The notes beneath the pieces were generated by a model. That model had not been told where the DNA came from. It was given only the letters and a program-made list of their open reading frames with translations, and made no database searches. Position numbers and translations under genes: made by a program. Shown piece by piece: positions 28,346-36,873 of a stretch of 64,000 nt of DNA. Location of the stretch: the NCBI RefSeq assembly GCF_015207705.1, contig NZ_JADEWI010000002.1:186001-250000 (forward strand), written 5' to 3'. This DNA comes from Nostoc sp. LEGE 06077 (GTDB taxonomy: Bacteria > Cyanobacteriota > Cyanobacteriia > Cyanobacteriales > Nostocaceae). The first letter of the stretch is position 1. Each line of letters opens with the position of its first letter.

Positions 28346-29455
28346 TTATTTTTCCGCCACGATACAAGTAGCAACAGGGAAATCAGGATGAAATGCGTCT
28401 AATTCTTCGGGTGTAAGTTCTTCTTGGGCTATTCCATGATAACTAGCTATGACACTAATAGGATTACCATAAATATATAATTGATGCTGAGAAAAATTTT
28501 TAAACATCCAAGCAAAAGCATCAGGAAGCGGTCGCCAATAGTCCATTGGGGTAGCATGAATTCTGATAGAACTGGGAACCATTGCAAAACATTTACCACC
28601 TGGTTTTAACCACTTATATATATTTTCTACTACGATCCAAGGTGCATAACAATGCTCTAAAACATTAAAGATGATCACGGAATCTAAAGAGTTGGCTTCT
28701 ACAAGGGATACATTATGAACATCTCCAACTATATCTACTCCTGGGCCTGGTTCTATGTTGAGAATTTTATAGGATGTGCCTGAGTTAACTGCATAAAAAT
28801 CTTTATCTTTTGGCGTTCCTCCTACTTCTAGGATGTTACCGCCAATTTGTGGTTGAACTTCATGCAAAAACTTGCTGAGATAATACCTATCTACTGGTGT
28901 ACCTCTAGTTAAACCAAATGCTTGACAAATTGGAACTGTTCTTTTTAAATCTCCCCAGTCAATAGTACTTGTTTCAGGCGATAATAAACCAAGCTTTTCT
29001 AGTTGATATACTATTTTCTGGAAATCTTCTATGTTTTTAATATCTGCTAAATCTTCTTCCAAGTTAATGTGACAAAATAATTGCTGGAGAATTTGGTAGT
29101 TTTTTCGGCTCAATTCACCCAGTTTAAATTGCATTTCTTTTTCAATAAAACTGCGGAAGCCTTTACCAAATATTGTCAAACTCCCATCTGCCAAAAATAC
29201 GATCGCATCTTCAATCAAGCATTCATATTGATTTATTTCTTGAACAATTTCATCTGAAATAACAGTCAGATGATGTTTTTGAAATATGTGGTAAGCTTTA
29301 TTTAAATCATGTTCATGCACAAATATTTCAAGTATAGTGAGCCAGGATTTTTTAGGAACAACTTCCGCAGTGCGTTGACTCCAAGCAAAAATTGCATATA
29401 ATTGCGAATCTACAATTTTCAAAAAAGCGTTAGGTATATATTTTTTAGTCATCAA
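28346..29455 (-). CDS. Class I SAM-dependent methyltransferase with N-terminal helical region
   Basis: Residues about 200-330 are a methyltransferase domain: GGNILEVGGTPKDKDF (motif I), NIEPGPGVDIVGDVHNV, SLDSVIIFNVLEHCYAPW (the NVLEH of the type 11 family), and WLKPGGKCFAMVPS. The first 200 residues are helical and unassigned, with an acidic central part. The substrate is unknown; sugar or glycan modification is suggested only by the nearby glycosyltransferase. The ATG at 29455 is the first start in a long open frame. Confidence 0.85.
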   Translation of the reverse strand: MMTKKYIPNAFLKIVDSQLYAIFAWSQRTAEVVPKKSWLTILEIFVHEHDLNKAYHIFQKHHLTVISDEIVQEINQYECLIEDAIVFLADGSLTIFGKGFRSFIEKEMQFKLGELSRKNYQILQQLFCHINLEEDLADIKNIEDFQKIVYQLEKLGLLSPETSTIDWGDLKRTVPICQAFGLTRGTPVDRYYLSKFLHEVQPQIGGNILEVGGTPKDKDFYAVNSGTSYKILNIEPGPGVDIVGDVHNVSLVEANSLDSVIIFNVLEHCYAPWIVVENIYKWLKPGGKCFAMVPSSIRIHATPMDYWRPLPDAFAWMFKNFSQHQLYIYGNPISVIASYHGIAQEELTPEELDAFHPDFPVATCIVAEK

Positions 29456-29581
29456 ATTGAATTTTCATAACTGAGTATGACTTAGGCATTATATAGCAGT
29501 CCTATTTGATTGTTGAAAAAAGTTAAGTAATGGATGGGCATTGTCCGGTGACTACCGCCAATCCCTGTCCAAAAAAATGTC

Positions 29582-29628
29582 AGGGTGTAAAGGTTTGGCT
29601 GACTTAATATCCAACACCCTTACACCCT
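29582..29628. repeat. Intergenic hairpin repeat (AGGGTGTAA type)
   Basis: The arms AGGGTGTAAAGG and CACCCTTACACCCT are nearly reverse complements. A related hairpin with GGGTGTAGGG arms is at 59036, so it belongs to a dispersed family. Confidence 0.6.
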
Positions 29629-29657
29629 AAAACTCTTGATGCTTTAAGTCCTGAGTA

Positions 29658-30296
29658 CTATCGCAAATTAGCTGGTACTTCTTTTGGAACCACCCAATAG
29701 TAAACTGTTTTTCCATCTACCTGTAGTGTCTGTTGTGGTTTCCAATCGCCCATATCGAAAGCGTGGGAGACAATTCTTGTGCCAGGTTTGAGTTTTAATA
29801 GTTCGGGGCGAAGTCTTTGGTTAACTTCGGGAAGTAGGTACAGTGTGATGACTGTTGCTTCACTCAAATCAGTTTGGAATAAGTCTTGTTGACGAAACTG
29901 TACGAGGTCTGTTACTCCCGCTTGTTGAGCATTGGCATTAGCTTCTTGAATGCGTTCGGGATTAATATCTATACCCACGCCTCTTGTACCATATTTTTGC
30001 GCCGCAGTAACGACAATTCGGCCATCACCACTACCAAGGTCATAAAGCACATCATTCTTACCTACCTTGGCTACTTGCAACATTGCATCGACTACAGGCT
30101 GTGGTGTCGGTACATAGGGAACATCACCTGGGCGTTCTTGGGGTTGAGTTGTAGTAGCGGGTGCTTCAGTTTGACCAGTTAAAACAGGGGGTTGTACTTG
30201 TGCTTCTAAGTCTTGTTGTTGGCTGGTACATCCAGCAATTCCTAGACTGGTGACACTAACACCTGTAATGAATAACAGCAAAAGTTTTTTAAACAT
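29658..30296 (-). CDS. Predicted lipoprotein with a SAM-dependent methyltransferase domain
   Basis: The N-terminus is a lipoprotein signal: MFKKLLLLF, hydrophobic core, lipobox LGIAGC. A Pro/Thr/Gln-rich linker follows to about residue 62. The rest is a compact methyltransferase fold: VLYDLGSGDGRIVVTAAQK (motif I, GSGDG), GVGIDINPERIQEA, RQQDLFQTDLSEATVITLYLLPEVN. SAM is made in the cytoplasm, so an exported SAM enzyme is odd; it may bind another ligand, or the domain may have lost catalysis (inference). Similar proteins occur in cyanobacteria, to my knowledge without a defined role. The upstream region has no partner on the same strand. Confidence 0.85.
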   Translation of the reverse strand: MFKKLLLLFITGVSVTSLGIAGCTSQQQDLEAQVQPPVLTGQTEAPATTTQPQERPGDVPYVPTPQPVVDAMLQVAKVGKNDVLYDLGSGDGRIVVTAAQKYGTRGVGIDINPERIQEANANAQQAGVTDLVQFRQQDLFQTDLSEATVITLYLLPEVNQRLRPELLKLKPGTRIVSHAFDMGDWKPQQTLQVDGKTVYYWVVPKEVPANLR

Positions 30297-30391
30297 GAAT
30301 CTACTCCTAAAGCAAAAATAGGTGAATGTTGAATGAGTTACAGCAATTTCACAAATGAGGGGAAATTCTCTATCAAAAATCCAAAATTGTA

Positions 30392-31747
30392 TTACGTTCT
30401 ACCTTGGCGGTAACGATTCCACAGCAGCAAGGGAATACCTGCGGCCACAACTAGAAGACCCACAATTGCGCCCACGCCGGTATAAACCAAACTGGAATAA
30501 AGTAAATAGCCGCAGACTGCACAAAACAGTAATGGTGTAAAAGGATAAAATGGCACACGGAACGGCCTGGTAATTTGCGGTTCTTGGTGGCGTAGCACTA
30601 GCAACGATATCCCTGAAAGTAAAAAGAAAAACCAAAATATTGGGGCGGTATAGTCCACCATTGTTTCAAAGCCTTTGCGGGTGAACGTACCTAACATAAC
30701 TAGCGCCAGTGCGATCGCAGCTTGCAACAATAAAGCATAACTAGGTGTGCTAGGACGTTGCCGCCAGTGTCCCATAAAACCGAAAATGGCAAAATCCTGG
30801 CCTAAAGCGTAATTAGTCCGCGCCCCGGTGAATAAAGTGGCGTTCAGTGCGCCCAAAGTCGAAACCGCAATCAATAAACTGATAAACCAAGCCCCTGGTT
30901 CACCCCAAAACACCCGCATTAAATCTGCGGCTACGGCTTGGGAGTTGGACATATTTGCTAACCCCAGTCCCCGCAGATAAGCCAGATTAATTAGCAAGTA
31001 AATTACAGTAATTGTACCAATGCTCCAAAGAAGCGATCGCACAATATTCCGTTGGCGATTTTGAATTTCGGCGGAAATATAAGCGGCTTCATTCCAACCA
31101 CCATAAGACAGCAAGACAAACACCATTGCTAATCCCCAAGTTCCTGTGGTAGTAGATTCCACAGATGTGGCAGCATTGGGGGTAATAGTTAAGCCAATTA
31201 ATACCACTAGCAACAAACCGAGGACTTTTACCGCAGTGAGTAAGTTTTGCGTCCACTTACCTTGTTGTAAGCCGATAATATTTAAAGCAGTTAATAAAGC
31301 GATCGCCATTGCTGCATAAATCGAAGCTGAAAAGTTTCCTAACTGCCAAATTTGCGAAGCGTAGTCACCAAAAACAAATGCCAATAAAGCAATAGAGCCA
31401 GTTTGGATAACTGTCATCCGCGCCCAAGCAAATAAAAAGGCAACTTCTCGCCCAAAAGCACGTTTGAGATAATAGTAAACTCCACCCACATCGGGATATG
31501 TTGTGGCTAACTCTGCGTAGCACAATGCGCCAACTAAAGAAACCACACCACCGATGAACCAAAATAGCAGTACAGCAAAACTGCTTCCGGCTTGGGTTGC
31601 TACTAAAGCAGGAGTTTCAAAAATTCCTGCACCAATGACAATACCAACAATCAACGCGACAGCATCTGATAAAGTCAGTGATGGCTTTGGTGCTGCTTCT
31701 GTAGTTGCTAAACCTTCAAGTAATCTGTACTTTTCATTTCTACTCAC
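30392..31747 (-). CDS. APC-superfamily amino acid permease
   Basis: About twelve membrane helices. TLSDAVALIVGIVIGAGIFETPALVA is the first helix with the GxGIF binding motif, and GGVYYYLKRAFGREVAFLFAW, ALNATLFTGARTNYALGQD and FRVPFYPFTPLLFC are typical of the family. It should carry amino acids or amines into the cell; substrate not defined. I choose GTG 31747, which has an AGGAGT ribosome site five bases before it. An upstream in-frame ATG at 31804 would add 19 residues with no such site. Confidence 0.9.
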   Translation of the reverse strand: MSRNEKYRLLEGLATTEAAPKPSLTLSDAVALIVGIVIGAGIFETPALVATQAGSSFAVLLFWFIGGVVSLVGALCYAELATTYPDVGGVYYYLKRAFGREVAFLFAWARMTVIQTGSIALLAFVFGDYASQIWQLGNFSASIYAAMAIALLTALNIIGLQQGKWTQNLLTAVKVLGLLLVVLIGLTITPNAATSVESTTTGTWGLAMVFVLLSYGGWNEAAYISAEIQNRQRNIVRSLLWSIGTITVIYLLINLAYLRGLGLANMSNSQAVAADLMRVFWGEPGAWFISLLIAVSTLGALNATLFTGARTNYALGQDFAIFGFMGHWRQRPSTPSYALLLQAAIALALVMLGTFTRKGFETMVDYTAPIFWFFFLLSGISLLVLRHQEPQITRPFRVPFYPFTPLLFCAVCGYLLYSSLVYTGVGAIVGLLVVAAGIPLLLWNRYRQGRT

Positions 31748-31862
31748 ATTGACTCCTGCTCGGTTATTGAATGTAACGAGCAATGTTATGGAAGAAAATA
31801 TCAATTACTTTTTATGGTTAAGGATAAATGTGACAGGAAAGTGACAAAATCTGCCTAATTAG

Positions 31863-33140
31863 CTACATAGGCAATTTAATTTGAAAAACGGAACCCTGAC
31901 CTAGTTTGCTTTTTACACTGAGATGGCCATTATGTACTTCAATGATTTGTTGAGCGATCGCTAATCCTAATCCAAAGCTATTAGTCGAATTTGTCTGGTG
32001 TTGTTCTACTCGATAAAATTGCTCAAAGATATGGGGTAAATCTGTTGCGGCAATCCCCATACCATTGTCTTCTACTTCAATTACTGCCTGATTATATTTA
32101 GTCAACAAACGTAACTCTACCAATCCGTCAGCCGGAGTATACTTACAGGCGTTACTCAGCAAATTGATCACAGCCAAACAAATTAACTCGGCATCTACAC
32201 GCACTATAATTGGAGATTTTGGTAAATCACTCTTGAGATTTAAATGTTTAGCCGCAGTCTTCACAGATGATGAATTTAGTACTTCCTTGAGTAAATCTCT
32301 CACATCAACTGCTTTTAAAGATTCTGGAGTTAAACGCCCTGTTCGGCGTGCTAGAAATAGCAGATTTCCAATCAATGTATTCATCGATTTAGCTCCTTCT
32401 GCAACTTTTTCTAGACGCAGATGCTTACTTGCACTATCTTCCATTGGTGCGAGTAAGCCAACTTGAGCATTACTCAGAATTGCCGCTAAAGGGGTACGTA
32501 ATTCATGAGAAGCATGGGCTGTAAATCGTTCGAGTTGTTTATAACTCAGATATATAGGTTGCATTGCTATGCCGCTGAGAAACCATCCAGTTAAACTGGT
32601 TATTCCTAAAGCAATGAATACCGTTGATATTAGTAAAAGTAAAAATTTATGGAGTAATTCTTGGATACGATTCATCGGCATTGCCATTTGCAAATAGCCA
32701 ATTAACTCACCTTGATACTGTACTGGTAAAGTTATTTCGCGTAGCCAAATAACTTGTGAGGAAATACCTGAAAGATTAGTAACTTTTATTGTCTGATATG
32801 CAAATATTGGGGTGATTTTTTTGTGAGGAAGCTGACCAAAGTAACGCTTCAAATTACCTTTGGTGTCATACCAACGAGCATAAATAATTTCACTATCTTC
32901 GGGTGGCGGATTATTGCCTAAAACTGGTAAATTTTTGAGAAATACTCGTTTCTCTCCTTGATACTCTTTATAGCGCACACTGGATGTAATAACTCTAGCT
33001 TTTTTGTAGAGAATTAAATCTATAACTTCTAACTGTTGGATGGATTCTTGATAATAAAGAATCCCGGCAAAAATTATGAGAATACTGCCCATTGAGAGAG
33101 TGAACCAACTAGCCAAGTTACGACGGCTACGGTTGAACAT
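31863..33140 (-). CDS. rppB: Sensor histidine kinase RppB-like
   Basis: Two membrane helices at about 13-29 and 165-190 enclose a periplasmic sensor of about 130 residues. FTAHASHELRTPLAA holds the phospho-accepting His at 212. The ATPase domain shows LLSNACKYT, DNGMGIA and GLGLAIAQQIIE. Its response regulator gene lies 11 bases upstream on the same strand, so they form an operon and a cognate pair. RppA/RppB-type systems in cyanobacteria respond to redox and metal signals (established for Synechocystis homologs). The symbol is tentative and rests on the partner and domain order. Confidence 0.88.
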   Translation of the reverse strand: MFNRSRRNLASWFTLSMGSILIIFAGILYYQESIQQLEVIDLILYKKARVITSSVRYKEYQGEKRVFLKNLPVLGNNPPPEDSEIIYARWYDTKGNLKRYFGQLPHKKITPIFAYQTIKVTNLSGISSQVIWLREITLPVQYQGELIGYLQMAMPMNRIQELLHKFLLLLISTVFIALGITSLTGWFLSGIAMQPIYLSYKQLERFTAHASHELRTPLAAILSNAQVGLLAPMEDSASKHLRLEKVAEGAKSMNTLIGNLLFLARRTGRLTPESLKAVDVRDLLKEVLNSSSVKTAAKHLNLKSDLPKSPIIVRVDAELICLAVINLLSNACKYTPADGLVELRLLTKYNQAVIEVEDNGMGIAATDLPHIFEQFYRVEQHQTNSTNSFGLGLAIAQQIIEVHNGHLSVKSKLGQGSVFQIKLPM

Positions 33141-33151
33141 GACTCAAAAAG

Positions 33152-33838
33152 TTAAGCGTTATTTTTCTGATCAGGATTGAGACGATAGCCCATCCCATAA
33201 ATAGTTTCTAGCCAGTCTGCTGCATCTAGGAACTGTAAACGCTGGCGCAAACGCCTTACTAAGGTTGTTGTGGCGTTACTTTCTGGTTCACTACCCCATT
33301 CCCATAAAGCTTGTTCAATTTGATCGCGGCTTAAAACTTGATATGGATGACGCATGAAGTATTCTAATAACTGAAATTCGCGGGTAGATAATTCTACTGT
33401 TGCTTGACCTCGTTCTACTGTCAGCGTTGAAATGTGCAATTGTAGATCTGCAAGTTGAAGTTTTTCACCTTGCCAAACAGGCGATCGCCTACCTAACGCC
33501 CGCACTCTGGCTAATAATTCAAATAAATCTGTCGGTTTGACTAAATAATCATCTGCACCAGCATCCAAACCTGTAATTTTTTCTCCTGTGGTATCTTTCG
33601 CCGTCAACATCAATACAGGTGCAGTTTTCCCCGCTTGGCGATATTGCCGACATAAATCTAAACCACTGATTTCCGGTAGCATCCAGTCTAATATCAATAA
33701 GTCATAGTCTCGCTGGGTAATTGCCCATTGAGCGATCGCGCCATTTTCCAAACCATCTACAATATGTCCAGCTTGAGACAATGCTGTTTGTAAGGGTTCT
33801 AATTGGGCTGTATCATCTTCTACCAGAAGTATTCGCAT
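33152..33838 (-). CDS. rppA: OmpR-family response regulator RppA-like
   Basis: The receiver domain starts MRILLVEDDTAQLEPLQ, with the phosphoryl acceptor Asp51 in DLLILDWMLP and Lys in DDYLVKPTDL. The winged-helix effector domain has STREFQLLEYFMRHPYQVLS, then IEQALWEW, and ends METIYGMGYRL-like (LETIYGMGYRL). The opening and the RALGRRSP linker match what I remember of cyanobacterial RppA. It should be phosphorylated by the histidine kinase whose gene follows after 11 bases. Binding sites were not located. Confidence 0.9.
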   Translation of the reverse strand: MRILLVEDDTAQLEPLQTALSQAGHIVDGLENGAIAQWAITQRDYDLLILDWMLPEISGLDLCRQYRQAGKTAPVLMLTAKDTTGEKITGLDAGADDYLVKPTDLFELLARVRALGRRSPVWQGEKLQLADLQLHISTLTVERGQATVELSTREFQLLEYFMRHPYQVLSRDQIEQALWEWGSEPESNATTTLVRRLRQRLQFLDAADWLETIYGMGYRLNPDQKNNA

Positions 33839-34021
33839 TGTTAGCTAGTATCAGTTTTTCCATGCTTGATTGTAGAAAAATTGACTCCGTAAAACTTCTG
33901 CCATCAGTGAGATTTTTCCCAAACTAGATCATCAGCCACTGGATAGTAGGGTAGTTAACTTTGTGGCGATCGCTAAATTTGCAATTAACGCCCAGCCTAA
34001 TTTACTACACCTTTCTATGTT

Positions 34022-34057
34022 AAAAAAATATCCCCTGTTCGGTTTGACAAACAGAGG
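34022..34057 (-). terminator. Rho-independent terminator after the DUF1232 gene
   Basis: On the minus strand CCTCTGTT pairs with AACAGGGG across a short loop and is followed by ATATTTTTTT. It lies 24 bases after the stop codon of the DUF1232 gene, and would stop its transcript before the rppA region. Confidence 0.8.
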
Positions 34058-34080
34058 ATTAATATATTTTTTATAAAAAA

Positions 34081-34407
34081 CTATTTAACTGACACAGCAT
34101 CAACATCAACGGTTTTTGCACTAGAAGTAGCATCCTCGGAAGTATTGGCGGTATTAGCAGTATTCACAGTTGTGTCTACACCTTTACGAGCTTTCCAACC
34201 TTCAAGTACTAATCCAGAAACTTCACTAACTAACAGTGTCATTAGCAGAACATCGTCAATTTGACCAACGATGGGAAAAATATCAGGAACAATATCAATA
34301 GGGCTGACAAAATAAACTAGTGTTCCTAAAATTACCCACCAGCGATATTTTGGGTTACGAATTAAATTGCGATACCAAGTGTATACAGCCTCAATTGAAA
34401 ATTTCAT
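34081..34407 (-). CDS. YkvA/DUF1232 family membrane protein
   Basis: The core RNPKYRWWVILGTLVYFVSP, then IDIVPDIFPIVGQIDDVLLMTLLVSEV, is the DUF1232 signature, with a helix that ends in SPIDxxPD. One or two membrane helices are present. The C-terminal 30 residues are a Thr/Asn/Ala/Val-rich, disordered tail with a tandem NTANTANT. The family function is unknown. Its terminator is at 34022. Confidence 0.9.
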   Translation of the reverse strand: MKFSIEAVYTWYRNLIRNPKYRWWVILGTLVYFVSPIDIVPDIFPIVGQIDDVLLMTLLVSEVSGLVLEGWKARKGVDTTVNTANTANTSEDATSSAKTVDVDAVSVK

Positions 34408-34625
34408 TTTTTAGCCCTCAAGTTACCTTTTATTTTGACAAATGCTGTTGATAATTTCCGGTGGGAATAACCGTCCTAAATTAGTCTGGAAGACGCTACA
34501 TCAGATCATCCGTAATTAATAAAAATTAATTTTTTCTCTAAATGTTGAGTTCGCTAGTACCTGTGGGAATACTAACTCACGGAGTGTAAATTTTAATCTA
34601 TCCAATGTTGGAGGATAGAAATTAA

Positions 34626-36803
34626 ATGAGTAGAACTGACTCTCGCAAAGTTAAAGCTTTTCCATTACAGCTGGTGCTGATTATTCCCTTTACCGTGCAA
34701 ATATTTGGAGCCGTTGGTTTAGTTGGCTATCTGTCATTTAAAAATGGGCGACAAGCAGTCAATGACTTAGCAGATCAGTTAATGAATCGTACTAATACAA
34801 TAGTACAACAACATCTAGATGCTTATTTATCTATTCCCCACAAGGTAAATCAGATTAATGCCGATGCGATCGCAATGGGATTATTGAATGTACGCGATCG
34901 CCAAACTATTGCTAAGTATTTTTGGAAACAAATGCAAGCCTATGACCTCACTTACATTGGTCTAGGATTGACTACAGGTGAGGGATTAGGAGCCGCCCGC
35001 TACGATGGCAAAACTGTCACTATTGATGATTGGAGTGCAAAATTACCAAATAATGGTCGCAACTATACGACTAATCAGCAAGGCGATCGCCTCCGCATCA
35101 ATAATACTTTTGAATACAATAACTTCAAAGAAAATTGGTATACAGAACCAATGAAAGCTGGTAAACCAATTTGGTCGCGCATTTACACCTGGAATTCTCC
35201 TAATGGTGCTTATATCACTGCGGCGACAGGCCGTCCAATCTATGACGCAAATCAGCGACTGTTAGGAATGGTTGGTGCAGATATCCATTTGTTGAAGTTG
35301 AGTGAATTCTTGCGTCAGTTAGATGTGAGCCATTTTGGACAAGTATTTATTCTCGAACGAGATGGAACATTAATTGCCAACTCTAGCAAGCAAGAAACTT
35401 TTGTATTAGTTAAGGATGAAATCAAGCGAATAAAAGCTACAGAAAGCCCAGATTTAGTAGTTAAAAATACTGCTAAACAGATTGAAGCAAAATTCACTGG
35501 ATTTCAGTCAATTCACAAACCACAAAAACTGCAATTACAGTTTGAGAAAGATACAAATTTTGTCTATGTCACCCCTTGGCATGATCAATATGGACTGGAT
35601 TGGTTAGTCGTAGTGAGTGTGCCAGAAAAAGCCTTTATGGCAAAGATTATCACTAATACTCAAATTACGGTATTGCTCTGTCTCGGCGCATTAATAATAG
35701 CAACTATTATTGGTTATTTAACATCTCGCTGGGTAATACAGCCGATTTTAAGAATAAACCTGGCAAGTCAAGCAATGGCATCGGGTGACTTAGAACAAAC
35801 CGTCAAAATTAGCCAAATTGAAGAACTTAATACATTAGCTCAATCTTTTAATTACATGGCAGAAGAACTACGTCAATCTTTTACTGCTTTAGAAAATAGT
35901 AAAGCCGAATTAGAAGACCGAGTGGAAGAACGTACTGCCGAACTAAAAACAGCATTAAGTGAATTAAAACGCACCCAGGCACAAGTAATTCAAAATGAAA
36001 AAATGTCGAGTCTTGGTCAACTAGTAGCAGGAGTTGCCCACGAAATTAATAATCCAGTCAATTTTATTCACGGTAATATTGTTCACCTGAGCGAATACAC
36101 ACAAAATTTAGTCAGCATCCTCAATCTTTACCAAGAACGCCATCCCACTGAAGACCCAGAGATCCAAGCATTAGCGGAAGAAATTGATTTAGAGTTTTTG
36201 ATTGAAGATTTACAGAAGATTCTGCCTTCGATGACAATGGGAACTGAGCGAATTCGTAATATTGTGCTATCTTTGCGGAATTTTTCTCGGATGGATGAAG
36301 CGGATTTTAAAGCAGTTAATATTCATGAAGGCATTGAAAGCACACTATTAATTTTGCAATATCGCCTCAAAGACAAACCAGAATCGCCTGGAATTGAAGT
36401 TATTCGTGACTATGGCAATTTACCCGAAGTGGAATGCTACCCAGGACAATTAAATCAAGTTTTGATGAATATTTTGGTGAATGCAATTGATGCTTTGGAA
36501 GAGTCAAGTGTCAATAGTCAAAATTCAACAGTGCAGAAACCACAAATTACTATTCGGACTTCAGCTTGTGATAGTCGATGGGTGGAAATTGCGATCGCTG
36601 ATAATGGACCTGGAATGTCAGAACAAGTCAAAAACCGCATCTTTGACCCTTTCTTTACGACTAAACCTGTGGGGAAAGGTACAGGTATGGGGATGGCGAT
36701 TAGTTATCAAATTATTAGCGAAAAGCATCATGGCAAGTTAGATTGTTTCTCTACTCCCGGTGAAGGAACTGAGTTTAGAATTCAAATTCCGGTGAAGCAG
36801 TAG
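34626..36803 (+). CDS. Sensor histidine kinase with extracytoplasmic Cache domain
   Basis: Order of domains: membrane helix at about 13-35; a large extracytoplasmic double-Cache region (about 40-335) including NFKENWYTEPMKAGKPIWSRIY and MVGADIHLLKLSEFL; helix at about 343-365; HAMP (about 366-420); coiled coil (DRVEERTAELKTAL); HisKA with His472 in GVAHEINNPVNF; then HATPase with LMNILVNAIDALE, DNGPGM and GKGTGMGMAISYQII. This is the HEINNP class common in cyanobacteria. Cache domains bind small ligands such as amino or organic acids. No response regulator is adjacent. GGAGG lies about 11 bases before the ATG. Confidence 0.93.
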   Translation: MSRTDSRKVKAFPLQLVLIIPFTVQIFGAVGLVGYLSFKNGRQAVNDLADQLMNRTNTIVQQHLDAYLSIPHKVNQINADAIAMGLLNVRDRQTIAKYFWKQMQAYDLTYIGLGLTTGEGLGAARYDGKTVTIDDWSAKLPNNGRNYTTNQQGDRLRINNTFEYNNFKENWYTEPMKAGKPIWSRIYTWNSPNGAYITAATGRPIYDANQRLLGMVGADIHLLKLSEFLRQLDVSHFGQVFILERDGTLIANSSKQETFVLVKDEIKRIKATESPDLVVKNTAKQIEAKFTGFQSIHKPQKLQLQFEKDTNFVYVTPWHDQYGLDWLVVVSVPEKAFMAKIITNTQITVLLCLGALIIATIIGYLTSRWVIQPILRINLASQAMASGDLEQTVKISQIEELNTLAQSFNYMAEELRQSFTALENSKAELEDRVEERTAELKTALSELKRTQAQVIQNEKMSSLGQLVAGVAHEINNPVNFIHGNIVHLSEYTQNLVSILNLYQERHPTEDPEIQALAEEIDLEFLIEDLQKILPSMTMGTERIRNIVLSLRNFSRMDEADFKAVNIHEGIESTLLILQYRLKDKPESPGIEVIRDYGNLPEVECYPGQLNQVLMNILVNAIDALEESSVNSQNSTVQKPQITIRTSACDSRWVEIAIADNGPGMSEQVKNRIFDPFFTTKPVGKGTGMGMAISYQIISEKHHGKLDCFSTPGEGTEFRIQIPVKQ

Positions 36804-36834
36804 TGCTAACAAAGTGCTGAGTGTAAATAATTAA

Positions 36835-36866
36835 GGATTGAGTCAGAGAAAACTCTTTCCCAATCC
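36835..36866. terminator. Hairpin between convergent kinase and DUF3352 genes
   Basis: GGATTG and CAATCC form the outer arms and AGAG/CTCT an inner stem around AAAA. It sits between two convergent genes and may serve both; no strong T-run is present. Confidence 0.5.
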
Positions 36867-36873
36867 CTACAAC

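Noticed and set aside
34626-36803. Methyl-accepting chemotaxis protein (because of Cache and HAMP)
   Set aside because: The C-terminus has HisKA and HATPase motifs, not a signalling helical hairpin.
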